Shown here: positions 1-8,825 of the stretch, in pieces
Numbering within the stretch: position 1 is the stretch's first letter
Layout: each line of letters begins with the position of its first letter
From: Achromobacter agilis
GTDB lineage: Bacteria; Pseudomonadota; Gammaproteobacteria; Burkholderiales; Burkholderiaceae_B
DNA: 64,000 bases
NCBI RefSeq assembly: GCF_900496965.1
Contig: NZ_UFQB01000011.1
Coordinates: forward strand, 117,046-181,045
Reading direction: 5' to 3'
The notes under the pieces: generated by a model
What the model was told of the DNA's origin: nothing
The model's database searches: none
What the model saw: only the letters and a program-made list of their open reading frames with translations
Made by a program: the position numbers and the translations under genes

Positions 1-1632
1 GATGAAACGCTGCGCAATACCATCGCCGCGATTCCGGAAGTCCAGGACAATGGCCGCTTCTCGCCCGAACGCTATCGCCAGGTGCTGGCCGCGCAGGGCA
101 TGTCGCCCACGTCGTTCGAAGCCGGCCTGCGCCGCGATCTGGCAGTGGCCCGCGTGCTGGAGCCCGTCGGGCAGTCGGCCCGCGCGCCGGCAGAGGTCGT
201 CGCCTCGCTCGAAACCGCGCTGACCCAGATGCGCACGGTCCAGCTGCGCCGCTTCGCTGCCGCGGACTACCGCTCGCAGGTCACCGTCACCCCGGCCGAC
301 ATCCAGTCCTGGTACGACGCCAACAAGCAGCAGCTGCAGGTCCCCGAGCAGGTGCAGGTTCAGTACGTCGTGCTGGATGAAGCCGCCGCCACGCAGGGCG
401 TGCAGGTCAAGGACGAGGACCTCGCCGCCTATTACGAGCAGAACAAGAACCGCTTCGGCCAGCCCGAGCGCCGCCGTGCCAGCCACATCATGATCGAGCT
501 GGCTCCCGGCGCCTCGGAAGAGGCTCGCAAGGCCGCCCGCGTCAAGGCCGAAGACCTGGCCCGGCAGGCCGCCGCCGATCCGGCGCAGTTCGCCGAGCTG
601 GCGCGCAAGAATTCGCAGGATGCCGGTTCGGCCGCCAATGGCGGCGACCTGGGCTGGCTGGCTCCCGGCATGCTGTCCGGTCCGCTGGAGAAGGCCATTT
701 TCGGCCAGGCCAAGGACCAGGTGTCGGGCGTGATCGAAAGCCCGTCCGGCCTGCACATCGTCAAAGTTACCGAGATCCAGCCCGCCGCCGTCAAGCCGCT
801 GGCCGAGGTCAAGGACCAGATCACCGGCGAAGTCCGTAAGCAGATCGCCGCCGTGCGTTTCTCGGAAATGGCCAGCACGCTGAACAAGCAGGTCTATGAC
901 CAGCGCGACAGCCTGCAGCCCGCGGCCGACGCGGTCGGCCTGAAGCTGCGCACCGCGTCCGGCGTGACCCGCGAAGGCCTGCTGCCCGCCGACAAGGCCG
1001 GCCCGGGCTCGGCCGCCGACAGCCCCGACGCCGCGCTGCTGGACAACCCCCGCGTGCGCCAGGTGCTGTTCTCGCCCGACGTGCTGCGCGAAAAGCTGAA
1101 TTCCGGCGTGATCGAACTGTCGCCCGACACCATGCTGGCCGTGCGCGTCGCCGCTGTCGAGCCGGCGCACGTGCCGCCCCTGGACAAGGTCACCGAGTCG
1201 ATCCGCGCCAGGCTGCAGGACGAGCGCTCGGCGGAAGCCGCCAAGCAGGCCGGCGAGGCCGCGCTGGCCGCGGACAAGGCCAACCCGGCTGCCGCGCCGG
1301 AAGGTTTCGCCGCGCCGCTGACCGTGTCGCGCCAGGATCCCAACGAACTGCCGCGCCCGGTGCTGGACGCCGTGATGCGCCTGCCGGCCGGCACGCTGCC
1401 CGCCTATACGGGCGTGCAGTCGGGCGCTGATTACACGCTGGTGCGCCTGGAGAAGGTCGAGGCCGGCAAGGTCGATCCGGCCGACAAGGAACGCCTGGCG
1501 CAGCAGTTGTCGGGCGCCTGGGGACAGGCCGAGAACGAAGCGATGATCCGCATGCTGCGCGAAGAGTACAAAGTGCAGGTGCTGCCTGCCGCCGCCGAGG
1601 TCATTCGCGGCGATCAGCCGGCCGCCGGCTGA
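1..1632 (+). CDS. ppiD: Peptidylprolyl isomerase PpiD, C-terminal part (5' end outside window)
   Basis: Periplasmic, inner-membrane-anchored SurA/PpiD-type chaperone and prolyl isomerase that helps fold outer-membrane proteins. The reading frame is open from base 1 (D-E-T-L-R-N...), so the membrane anchor and first part of the SurA_N domain lie upstream. One parvulin domain is visible at about bases 470-775 (ASHIMIELAPG to HIVKVTE, with GGDLGWL in the middle), followed by an Ala/Glu-rich C-terminal chaperone region. PpiD has one catalytic-type parvulin domain after SurA_N, whereas SurA has two, which favours PpiD. The stop is TGA at 1630-1632. Confidence 0.9.
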   Translation, partial: DETLRNTIAAIPEVQDNGRFSPERYRQVLAAQGMSPTSFEAGLRRDLAVARVLEPVGQSARAPAEVVASLETALTQMRTVQLRRFAAADYRSQVTVTPADIQSWYDANKQQLQVPEQVQVQYVVLDEAAATQGVQVKDEDLAAYYEQNKNRFGQPERRRASHIMIELAPGASEEARKAARVKAEDLARQAAADPAQFAELARKNSQDAGSAANGGDLGWLAPGMLSGPLEKAIFGQAKDQVSGVIESPSGLHIVKVTEIQPAAVKPLAEVKDQITGEVRKQIAAVRFSEMASTLNKQVYDQRDSLQPAADAVGLKLRTASGVTREGLLPADKAGPGSAADSPDAALLDNPRVRQVLFSPDVLREKLNSGVIELSPDTMLAVRVAAVEPAHVPPLDKVTESIRARLQDERSAEAAKQAGEAALAADKANPAAAPEGFAAPLTVSRQDPNELPRPVLDAVMRLPAGTLPAYTGVQSGADYTLVRLEKVEAGKVDPADKERLAQQLSGAWGQAENEAMIRMLREEYKVQVLPAAAEVIRGDQPAAG

Positions 1633-1637
1633 TCCTC

Positions 1638-1675
1638 AGGGCCCGCGGGGCGCCCTTGGGCGCCCGCCGGGCCCT
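1638..1675. terminator. GC-rich hairpin between convergent ppiD and tesA
   Basis: An inverted repeat with a GGGCCCG outer stem and a GGGCGCCC inner stem around a TTG loop fills the 41 bp between the two stop codons and touches the tesA stop. It could end transcription from both sides. There is no T-tract, so a Rho-independent role is only probable. Confidence 0.45.
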
Positions 1676-2321
1676 AGTCCAGCAGTGGCCGTAGCGTCGG
1701 CCACACGTTGTCCAGCAATTTGGGCTGGGCATCCTCATTCGGATGGATGCCGTCGGCCTGGAACATCGCCCGGTTCGTTGCGATACCTTCCATCAGGAAG
1801 GGCACGAGCCGGGCGTTTTCGTCTTTGGCGACCGTGGGGAACACCTGCGCGAAGCGCTGGGTGTAGTCCCGGCCGTAGTTGGGCGGGATCTGCATGCCCA
1901 CGATCAGGACCGTGGCATCGGCCTTGCGGGCGGCCTGCGCCATGGTGCGCAGGTTTTGCTCCGTCATGCTGAGCGACAGCCCGCGCAGTGCGTCGTTCGA
2001 GCCCAGCTCCAACACCACTATGGCCGGCGCGTGCTGACGCAGCAGCGCGGGCAGGCGGGCGACGCCGCCGCTGGTCGTGTCGCCGCTGATGCTGGCATTG
2101 ACGACGCGATAGTTGGGGTATTGTTCGGACACGCGGGCCGATAGCAGCGGCACCCAGCCGGTGCCGCGCTTGATGCCATATTCGGCGGACAGGCTGTCGC
2201 CCAGGACCAGCACGGTGCGCGGCGCGGAACCCTGGGCCGCCGCGGCGGTCTGAGCGTGGGCGGGCGCCACGATGGCGGCCGCCAGGGCGGATACGAGAAG
2301 CAGACGGGAAAATAGGCGCAT
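1674..2321 (-). CDS. tesA: TesA-like periplasmic arylesterase / lysophospholipase (SGNH hydrolase)
   Basis: 215-aa GDSL/SGNH esterase, the TesA (thioesterase I / lysophospholipase L1) family, which acts on acyl esters and thioesters in the periplasm. Residues 1-23 form a signal peptide ending AHA. Block I is VLGDSLSAEYG with nucleophile Ser43. Block II Gly is in SISGDT (Gly80), block III is GSND (Asn109), and the C-terminal dyad is DGIHPN (Asp190, His193), so all catalytic residues are present. I chose the ATG at 2321 because it opens directly into the signal peptide; the open frame further upstream lies antisense inside ybbA. Divergent tesA/ybbA neighbours also occur in Escherichia coli. Confidence 0.92.
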   Translation of the reverse strand: MRLFSRLLLVSALAAAIVAPAHAQTAAAAQGSAPRTVLVLGDSLSAEYGIKRGTGWVPLLSARVSEQYPNYRVVNASISGDTTSGGVARLPALLRQHAPAIVVLELGSNDALRGLSLSMTEQNLRTMAQAARKADATVLIVGMQIPPNYGRDYTQRFAQVFPTVAKDENARLVPFLMEGIATNRAMFQADGIHPNEDAQPKLLDNVWPTLRPLLD

Positions 2322-3012
2322 GGATAGCAAGAATTCGATCGAGGTGAAAGGGCTGGGCAAGCGGGTGGCCGATGCCGGCGGGACGCTGTCTATCCTGGAA
2401 GGGATTGATTTTACGGTCGAGGCCGGCAGCGCGGTGGCCATCACCGGCAGCTCCGGTTCGGGCAAGTCCACCTTGCTGGGACTGCTGGCGGGGCTGGATG
2501 TTCCCAGCACGGGCAGTGTGCGCCTGGCCGGGCAGGACCTGTTCTCGCTGGACGAGGACGGCCGCGCGCGCCTGCGCGCCAACCATGTGGGATTCGTGTT
2601 CCAGTCCTTTCAGCTATTGCCTAACCTGACTGCGCTGGAAAACGTGATGCTGCCGCTGGAACTCGCCGGCCAATCGGCGCGCGAGGCGGCACAGGCCATG
2701 CTGGAGCGCGTGGGGCTGGGCGCCCGCCTGCATCATTATCCGCGCACCCTGTCGGGCGGGGAGCAACAGCGCGTGTCGCTCGCGCGCGCCTTCGTGGTGC
2801 AGCCGGACCTGCTGTTCGCCGACGAGCCCACCGGCAGCCTGGACGCGGCCACGGGCGTGACCGTCATCGACCTGATGTTCGATCTGCACCGCGAGCACGG
2901 CACGACGCTGGTCCTCGTGACCCACGATCCCCAGCTGGCCGCCCGTTGCGGGCGCCAACTGGTGCTCGCCGCCGGCCGGATGGTCAACGGCGCCCAAACC
3001 CATTTGGAATAA
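2320..3012 (+). CDS. ybbA: YbbA-type ABC transporter ATPase (LolD/MacB-like class)
   Basis: 230-aa ATPase of the LolD/MacB class of ABC systems, which drive MacB-type permeases rather than classical import. Walker A is GSSGSGKS (residues 43-50), the signature is LSGGEQQRVSLARA, Walker B is LLFADEPTGSLD, and the switch His is in VTHD. The ATG at 2320-2322 lies on the CATG that also holds the tesA start codon on the other strand. The partner permease (ybbP in enteric bacteria) does not follow: the next gene is on the opposite strand. The ATPase therefore appears orphaned here or works with a permease encoded elsewhere. Confidence 0.9.
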   Translation: MDSKNSIEVKGLGKRVADAGGTLSILEGIDFTVEAGSAVAITGSSGSGKSTLLGLLAGLDVPSTGSVRLAGQDLFSLDEDGRARLRANHVGFVFQSFQLLPNLTALENVMLPLELAGQSAREAAQAMLERVGLGARLHHYPRTLSGGEQQRVSLARAFVVQPDLLFADEPTGSLDAATGVTVIDLMFDLHREHGTTLVLVTHDPQLAARCGRQLVLAAGRMVNGAQTHLE

Positions 3013-3029
3013 CCCCCGCAAGAATGGCC

Positions 3030-3196
3030 GGCCCGCCGCCGGGCCGCCCCAAGGCGGGCCAGCCCCCGTGGGGGGCAGCAAGCATGCGTAGCATGCGCAG
3101 CGTGGGGGCCTCCACATAGCCGGCCCGCCCCAAGGCGGGCCAGCCCCGCTCGCGGGCAGCAAGCCCGCGCAGCGGGCGCGGCGTGGGGGGCAACCC
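3030..3196. repeat. Two copies of a GC-rich intergenic palindromic repeat
   Basis: The gap between ybbA and the importer operon holds two related units. An identical 22-bp core (3045-3066 and 3126-3147, centred on CCCCAAGGCGGGCC) recurs with an 81-bp period. Each core is followed by a GGCAGCAAGC...GCGTGGGGG arm that can fold back on the CCCC stretch. It lies 3' to both convergent genes and probably acts as a transcript-end structure. It looks like one of the CCCC/GGGG dispersed repeats typical of Bordetella-type genomes (recalled, not searched). Confidence 0.6.
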
Positions 3197-4180
3197 CTAT
3201 TTTGCCTTGGCGACCGCCTGATTCCAGGCCGCCACCACCGCTTCGTACTCGTTGGCCGCGGCTTCCTGGCTGACGGGGAAGATCTTGATGGTCTTCAGGT
3301 CGGGCAGGGTGGTCAGGCTGGCCACCGCCACATCCGTGCGCGTCGGGCGGCGGAAATTCTTCACCAGCTGGGCCTCCTGCGACTCCTTGCTCAGCAGGCC
3401 GTCGTAGAGCGCGCGGGCGGCGTCCTGGTTCTTCGCGCCCTTGATGATGAACATGCCTTCGGGCGCCAGATAGCTGCCCTCGGACGGATACACCAGCTTG
3501 ATTTCCTTCTGGCCGCCCGCCACGTATTCCTGCGCGGCGTATTCCAGCGTCATGCCCACGGCGTACTCGCCCGCCGCCACGCCCTTGTAGGTGGTGCCGG
3601 ACGAGGCGGTGACGACGGCGTTCGCCGCGATCTTGTCCAGGCCGGCCTGGCCGAACTGCTTGTACAGGCCGTATACCAGCATGTAGGCCGTGCCGCTCTT
3701 GGACGGATCGGTGATCGCGAACTTGTTCTTCCATTGCGGTTGCATCAGGTCGGACCACGTAGCGGGGGCGGGCAGGCCCTTGAGCTGGCGTTCGTTGACC
3801 ATCATCACCATGACGTGCACGTTCGTGCCTACCCACAGGTCGTCCGGGCCGCGGAACTCGGCCGGGATCTTGTCCAGGTCGGCGGGGCGGTAGGGCTGCA
3901 GGTGCTGGCGGTAGGCGCCCAGCGTGCCGAAGCCGCCGCTCCAGAACAGGTCGCCGCGCGGGTTCTGCGATTCGGCCTCGATGCGCTTCATCATCGTGCC
4001 GGTGCCGCCCGTGACGGGCTGGACGTTCAGCTTGGGCGCATGCTTCTTCACTGCTTCCAGCGCGGTTTCGATCGTCTCCGTGTTGTTGGACGAATAGAGC
4101 ACGACGTTCTGGGCGTGGGCGACGCCCGTTGCCAGGGCCGCGGCCAGGACACTGTACTGAAGGAGGTGCTTGAGTTGCAT
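3197..4180 (-). CDS. Periplasmic substrate-binding protein of an FbpA/AfuA-type ABC importer
   Basis: 327-aa family 1 extracellular solute-binding protein with a signal peptide (residues 1-23, cleavage after AHA). The mature start NVVLYSSNNTE and the segment SGGFGTLGAYRQ are typical of the ferric-iron/polyamine/phosphonate-like binding proteins. It delivers substrate to the fused permease encoded 22 bp upstream on the same strand. The order on the minus strand is ATPase, permease, binding protein, an apparent single operon. The family covers Fe3+, putrescine, 2-aminoethylphosphonate and phosphoglycerate, so the substrate is not fixed by sequence. I saw no Fur box upstream of the operon. Confidence 0.82.
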   Translation of the reverse strand: MQLKHLLQYSVLAAALATGVAHAQNVVLYSSNNTETIETALEAVKKHAPKLNVQPVTGGTGTMMKRIEAESQNPRGDLFWSGGFGTLGAYRQHLQPYRPADLDKIPAEFRGPDDLWVGTNVHVMVMMVNERQLKGLPAPATWSDLMQPQWKNKFAITDPSKSGTAYMLVYGLYKQFGQAGLDKIAANAVVTASSGTTYKGVAAGEYAVGMTLEYAAQEYVAGGQKEIKLVYPSEGSYLAPEGMFIIKGAKNQDAARALYDGLLSKESQEAQLVKNFRRPTRTDVAVASLTTLPDLKTIKIFPVSQEAAANEYEAVVAAWNQAVAKAK

Positions 4181-4202
4181 GGGTAGCCTCTGTGCGAGTG
4201 GG

Positions 4203-5849
4203 TTATTTGCCGGAGAACAGCTTGATGCGGAACGCCTTGACCGACACGATGATGGGCAGCACGATCACCGTGACCAGCGCCGCGCCGTAGGCCGACGCCA
4301 TGCCCAGCCTGCCGCCGTCCACCTGTCGGAAGATGGCGATGGGCATCGTCTCCAGGCCGCCGCTGTAGGCGACGATGGAGGCCGACAGCTCGGAGATCGT
4401 CGTCAGCCACATCAGGATGGCGGCCGAGATGATCGATGCCTTCATGGCGGGCAGGACCACCTTGAAGAAGGTCATGAGCGGGGATACGCCCAGGCTGATC
4501 GAGGCTTCCTCGATCGACTCGGGAATGTTGAACAGCATCGACGAGGCGTTGCGCACTGCGAAGGGCAGGCGCCGCACCGTGTAGCACAGGACCATGATGC
4601 CGGACGTGCCCGCCAGCACCAGCCAGCCGGTATTGAAGGTCTGCACCAGGGCGATGCCCAGCACCGTGCCGGAGATCGTCAGGGGCAGCACCACGATGTA
4701 GTCCAGCACCTGCGTTGAGGCGCTGCGCTTCTTGATGGTCAGGTAGCTGGCCAGTACCGCGAAGGCAACGCCCAGTACAGTGGCCAGCGACGCGAACTTC
4801 AGCGAATTCAGGATGGGCTCCGGCGCCCCGTGCACCGCGCGCTGCATGCTCGCCAGGGACCATTGGCCCCATTGCATGACCGGCCCGCTGGTCTTGGTGA
4901 ACGCCGCGATGAAGACGACGATGAGCGGCAGCAGGGAAATGGCGATCACCAGGCCGACGCCGCTGGTGTAGAGCAGCGCGGTCCAGGACCGCACGCGCGT
5001 GGCGGCGGGCGCGCGGCCCTGCGTCATTGTGTAGACCTTGCGTTCGACCACGCGCTTCTGGAAGAACAGCACGATGGCGACGATGGCGATGGACACCACG
5101 GACATCGCGCTCTGCAGCGTCGGGCTGCCGCCCATCTCGCTGACGAAGGTGTTGTACGTCATGACCGACAACAGCGGCACGCGGCTGCCCAGCAGCATCG
5201 CCAGCGCGAAATTGCCCACCACCAGCGTGAAGACGACCAGGGCGTTGACGAGCACCGCGGGCAGCAGTACCGGCACCAGGACGCGCAGCTTGGTCAGGAA
5301 GGGGGGCGTTCCCAGGCTCAGGCCCGCTTCCTCGAGCTGCCCGTCGAAGCCGCGCAGGGCGGCCAGCACGCCCAGGTAGATGTAGGTGTAGTAGACCAGC
5401 GTCATGGAGAACACCATGCCCGTCCAGCCGTAGAACGACGGCAGCGAGATGCCGGCATCGCCCAGCAGGTTCGTCAGGATGCCGTTGTTGCCCAGGATCA
5501 GCAGCCAGGACTGGCCCACGATGATCTCGGGAATCACGATGGTCAGCACCGGCAGGATGGCCACCAGGTTCTTCAGCGGGAAGTCGTAGCGCGCCACCAT
5601 GTAGGCGAATGGCACGCCCACCAGCACCGTGCAGGTAGTGACGGCCAGGCCCAGGATCAGCGTGTTGCCGAACGCCTCCACGTATTGCGAGTCGGCCAGC
5701 AGGGCGCGGAACCCTTCCAGCGAGAAACCGCCGTCCTGCCCCGTGATGCTGTTGCCGAACAGGACACCCAGGGGATAGAGCACGAAGAACAGCAGCAGGG
5801 CCAGGCTGATCGCGGTCAGGACGCCCCAGGGCCACCATTGGATTTTCAT
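4203..5849 (-). CDS. Two-domain ABC permease of FbpB/AfuB type
   Basis: 548-aa inner-membrane permease formed from two homologous BPD_transp_1 halves of about 260 residues each, the usual single-chain arrangement in FbpB/AfuB iron-type importers. The first EAA-like loop is around EEAGLSLGTPPFLTKLRVL and the second around EEASISLGVSPLMTFFKV, each contacting one ATPase subunit. Hydrophobic segments recur throughout, starting with one at residues 8-32. It lies 13 bp downstream of the ATPase gene and 22 bp before the binding-protein gene. Confidence 0.88.
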   Translation of the reverse strand: MKIQWWPWGVLTAISLALLLFFVLYPLGVLFGNSITGQDGGFSLEGFRALLADSQYVEAFGNTLILGLAVTTCTVLVGVPFAYMVARYDFPLKNLVAILPVLTIVIPEIIVGQSWLLILGNNGILTNLLGDAGISLPSFYGWTGMVFSMTLVYYTYIYLGVLAALRGFDGQLEEAGLSLGTPPFLTKLRVLVPVLLPAVLVNALVVFTLVVGNFALAMLLGSRVPLLSVMTYNTFVSEMGGSPTLQSAMSVVSIAIVAIVLFFQKRVVERKVYTMTQGRAPAATRVRSWTALLYTSGVGLVIAISLLPLIVVFIAAFTKTSGPVMQWGQWSLASMQRAVHGAPEPILNSLKFASLATVLGVAFAVLASYLTIKKRSASTQVLDYIVVLPLTISGTVLGIALVQTFNTGWLVLAGTSGIMVLCYTVRRLPFAVRNASSMLFNIPESIEEASISLGVSPLMTFFKVVLPAMKASIISAAILMWLTTISELSASIVAYSGGLETMPIAIFRQVDGGRLGMASAYGAALVTVIVLPIIVSVKAFRIKLFSGK

Positions 5850-5862
5850 GGCGTGCGCGTCC

Positions 5863-6939
5863 TCAGGCGTTGACGACGCGGCTGTCGGCGGGGATCAGGA
5901 CCTGCACGGCCTCGCCCGGCTGGAACTGCGCCACCATGTTGCCGGCATGCAGCTCGACGCGGATTTCGGCGCCGTTCGAGAGGGCGATCCGGTAGGCGGT
6001 CTTGAAGCCCAGGTACTGCCGCCGCAGCACCTTGCCCGGCAGCGTATTGGGCACGTAGGGCGTGGGCGCCATCAGGGCGAGCTCTTCCGGCCGCGCAATC
6101 AGCACGCCGTTCTGGTCCAGTTGCGCGCTGCCTTGCATGCCGTCGAAACCCAGGCCGCAGAGTTCATAGCGGACGTGGCCCGCCGGTGCGCCCGCCTGGC
6201 CGTTGCGGGCCGGAACGGGGATCACGTTGGCCGACCCGATAAAGTCCGCCACGTAGGCATTGACCGGCGTGCCATAGAGTTCCTCGGGCGTGCCCAGCTG
6301 GGCGATATTGCCGTGGTCCATGATGGCGATGCGGTCCGACATCGCCAGCGCTTCTTCCTGGTCGTGCGTGACGAATACCGTGGTGATGCCGGCTTCGCGG
6401 ACCAGGTCCAGGATCACGTCGCGCATCTGCAGGCGCATTTTGGCGTCGAGGTTGGACAGGGGCTCGTCCATCAGCAGCACGCGCGGACGGATCACCAGCG
6501 CGCGCGCCAGGGCCACGCGCTGGCGCTGTCCACCGCTCATCTGCGCGGGGTAGCGGTCGGCCAGCGCCAGCAGGCCCACCTTGTCCAGCGCCTCGTTGGC
6601 GCGCCGCGTGATCTCGGCCCGCGCCACGCCGCGGGCGCGCAGGCCATAGGCCACGTTGTCGAAGGCGCTCTTGTCGGGGAAGAGGGCGTAGTCCTGGAAC
6701 ACCATGCCGATATCGCGGCGGTGCGCGGACACGTGGGTCACGTCGTCCTGGTCGAATAGCAGGCGGCCGCCATCGGGCGCGTAGAAACCTGCAATGCAGC
6801 GCAGCAACGTGGTCTTGCCGCAGCCGCTGGGGCCCAGCAGCGTATAGAACGCGCCGTCCGGAATGTGCAGGGAAAGATTGCGCAGCACTTGCTGGCCGCC
6901 GAAGGTCTTGACGATCCCGTCTACCGTGATTGATGCCAT
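5863..6939 (-). CDS. ABC importer ATPase, FbpC/PotA-like with TOBE domain
   Basis: 358-aa ATPase. Walker A is GPSGCGKTTL (about residues 36-45), Q-loop QDYALFPD, signature MSGGQRQRVALARAL, Walker B VLLMDEPLSNLD, and switch THDQEEALAMSD. The C-terminal 110 residues form a TOBE-like regulatory domain (ARPEELALM...). It powers the adjacent two-domain permease and is the first gene of the minus-strand importer operon. A divergent LysR gene starts 245 bp away, suggesting local control. Confidence 0.88.
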   Translation of the reverse strand: MASITVDGIVKTFGGQQVLRNLSLHIPDGAFYTLLGPSGCGKTTLLRCIAGFYAPDGGRLLFDQDDVTHVSAHRRDIGMVFQDYALFPDKSAFDNVAYGLRARGVARAEITRRANEALDKVGLLALADRYPAQMSGGQRQRVALARALVIRPRVLLMDEPLSNLDAKMRLQMRDVILDLVREAGITTVFVTHDQEEALAMSDRIAIMDHGNIAQLGTPEELYGTPVNAYVADFIGSANVIPVPARNGQAGAPAGHVRYELCGLGFDGMQGSAQLDQNGVLIARPEELALMAPTPYVPNTLPGKVLRRQYLGFKTAYRIALSNGAEIRVELHAGNMVAQFQPGEAVQVLIPADSRVVNA

Positions 6940-7018
6940 GTTGGGTTCCTGCCTGATGTTGTCGGCATCATAGGAACGGGCCCGCCCGGCGACCAGCAGT
7001 GTTTTTTAAGGCATGGCG

Positions 7019-7031
7019 TTAGATTTTCTAA
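7019..7031. promoter_or_regulatory. Candidate LysR-type operator TTAGA-N3-TCTAA
   Basis: A perfect 13-bp dyad, TTAGATTTTCTAA, in the 245-bp divergent gap between the importer operon and the LysR gene. LysR regulators commonly bind interrupted dyads of this size between their own gene and a divergent target. Function is inferred from position and symmetry only. Confidence 0.35.
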
Positions 7032-7184
7032 GAGGTCGGCGGGCCGCCGATCCCCTAGAATGCGGCTGGATATGGCGCGCGGCTTCCGGGCGGCGCGCCG
7101 ACAATAAATAGACGACAAGGGTAAACGTGGGAAAGAGCAGCACAGCGTGGCGCCAGGCTGGCGCCCGGGCGGCCTTCAACTGAG

Positions 7185-8093
7185 ATGGCGGGGCCCAGCC
7201 TGCCGCCGCTGAAGGCCTTGCGTGTGTTCGAAGCCGCGGCGCGCCTGCGCAGTTTCACCGCGGCCGCCGACGAACTGAGCATCACGCACAGCGCGGTCAG
7301 CCAGCAGATCCGCATCCTCGAAGAGTATGTGGGGCAGCCCCTGTTCGCGCGCGAGGCGCGCGGCGTCGCGCTGCTGCCTTGCGCACAGGCGTATTTCCCC
7401 GAGGTCCAGGCCAGCCTGGAACGCATCGCGGCGGCCACCTCCAAGCTGAAATCGCCCGCGTACGGCGGCGTGCTGCGCGTGTGCGCCACGCCGTCCCTGA
7501 CCATGAAATGGCTGATCCCGCGCCTGTCGGCCTTCCAGGAGCGGCATCCGGGCATCGACGTGCAACTGACCACGCAGGGCCGGCCGTTCCTGGACCGGGG
7601 CGGCGACGCCGGCAGCGACGTGCTGATCCGCCACGGCTACATGGCGCATTCGGAGCTTGCCTGCGTGCATTGCCTGGATGACTTCCACGTGCCGGTGGCA
7701 TCGCCGCGCTTCATCGAGCGCAACCGGCTGGCCGCGCCCGCCGACTGCCTGGGGCATCCGCTGCTGAAGATATCCGGCGGCATGGACCACTGGCCGCGCT
7801 GGTTCGCGCTGGCTAAAGTGGACGTGCCGGCGCAGCTGCCCGGCCCGGTCTTTGACCATCAATTCCTGTGCATGCAGGCCGCCATGAACGACCTGGGCAT
7901 TGCGCTGGCCCCTTGGTGCCTGCTGGACGACGACATCCGCGCCGACCGGCTGCGCCCGCTGTTCGCGGAGCCACAGCTGCCCAACGCCGGCATCCACGCG
8001 CTGTACCGGCCGGACGGCCCGGCCGCGGCTTCGGCGCAATTGTTCATAGACTGGCTCTGCGCCCAAGGGCGCGACCTTTCCCAACCCGGATAG
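7185..8093 (+). CDS. LysR-family transcriptional regulator (GcvA-like)
   Basis: 302-aa LysR regulator of the GcvA/AmpR-like subgroup: it begins LPPLKALRVFEAAARLRSFTAAA, with the winged-helix ELSITHSAVSQQIR, then an effector-binding domain from about residue 90. GcvA-like members typically sense amino acids or small acids. The ATG at 7185 has only a weak ribosome-binding site but immediately precedes the family's conserved start. It is divergent from the ABC importer operon, its likeliest target, and lies 14 bp upstream of serB, so it may be co-transcribed with that gene. Confidence 0.88.
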   Translation: MAGPSLPPLKALRVFEAAARLRSFTAAADELSITHSAVSQQIRILEEYVGQPLFAREARGVALLPCAQAYFPEVQASLERIAAATSKLKSPAYGGVLRVCATPSLTMKWLIPRLSAFQERHPGIDVQLTTQGRPFLDRGGDAGSDVLIRHGYMAHSELACVHCLDDFHVPVASPRFIERNRLAAPADCLGHPLLKISGGMDHWPRWFALAKVDVPAQLPGPVFDHQFLCMQAAMNDLGIALAPWCLLDDDIRADRLRPLFAEPQLPNAGIHALYRPDGPAAASAQLFIDWLCAQGRDLSQPG

Positions 8094-8107
8094 ACAAGGA
8101 CCTTCCC

Positions 8108-8818
8108 ATGCTGTTGCCCACGACGACCCCCGGCCTGCACTGGCGCGGCATCGAGCCGCCGCTCGCGCTGTCCGGCTACAAGCTCATCGCATTCGATATG
8201 GACTCCACGCTGATCTCGATCGAGACGCTGGACGAGATGGCGGACCTGATGGGCAAGAAGGCCGAAGTGGCGGCGCTGACCGAGGCCGCCATGCGCGGCG
8301 AAATCGTGGACTACAAGCAGAGCCTGCGGGAACGGGTGGCGCTCCTGGCCGGGATGCCGGAGGCCGCGCTGGACGAGGTCTACCAGGAACGGCTGCGCAT
8401 CAATCCCGGCGCCGAGACGCTGATCGCGGCCTGCAAGGCCGCCGGCCTAACTTGCCTGCTGGTGACGGGCGGGTTCACCTGCTTCACGGACCGCCTGCGG
8501 GTGCGGCTGGGCCTGGACGACGTGCGCGCCAACGTATTGGAGGTGCGCGACGGCCGGCTGACGGGCCGGTTGCTGCCGCAGCCGTGGGGCGACATCTGCG
8601 ACGGCGAGGAAAAGCGCCGCAAGCTGCTGGAAGTGTGCGCGGCCCTGGGAGTGGGGCCGGAGCGCGCCATCGCCGTGGGCGACGGCGCCAACGATCTGCC
8701 GATGATGCGCGCCGCCGGCCTGTCGGTGGGCTACCGGGCCAAGCCGGCCGTGCGCCAGGAAGTGAATGTGGCGATCGACGAAGGGGGCTTGGACCGGCTG
8801 CTGGAACTGCTGGCGTAA
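8108..8818 (+). CDS. serB: Phosphoserine phosphatase SerB
   Basis: 236-aa HAD-superfamily phosphatase catalysing the last step of serine synthesis, phosphoserine to serine plus phosphate. Motif I is FDMDSTLIS (catalytic Asp30, Asp32), motif II the Thr of LLVTGGF, and motif III GDGANDLPMM. It lacks the N-terminal ACT-like extension of E. coli SerB, as is common in betaproteobacteria. The ATG at 8108 follows AAGGA at normal spacing. It is convergent with fabV, with only 7 bp between the stops. Confidence 0.94.
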   Translation: MLLPTTTPGLHWRGIEPPLALSGYKLIAFDMDSTLISIETLDEMADLMGKKAEVAALTEAAMRGEIVDYKQSLRERVALLAGMPEAALDEVYQERLRINPGAETLIAACKAAGLTCLLVTGGFTCFTDRLRVRLGLDDVRANVLEVRDGRLTGRLLPQPWGDICDGEEKRRKLLEVCAALGVGPERAIAVGDGANDLPMMRAAGLSVGYRAKPAVRQEVNVAIDEGGLDRLLELLA

Positions 8819-8825
8819 CGCGGCC

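Noticed and set aside
6940..7184. Fur box controlling the FbpABC-like importer
   Set aside because: I found no stretch resembling GATAATGATAATCATTATC in the divergent gap, so iron control and an iron substrate are not supported.
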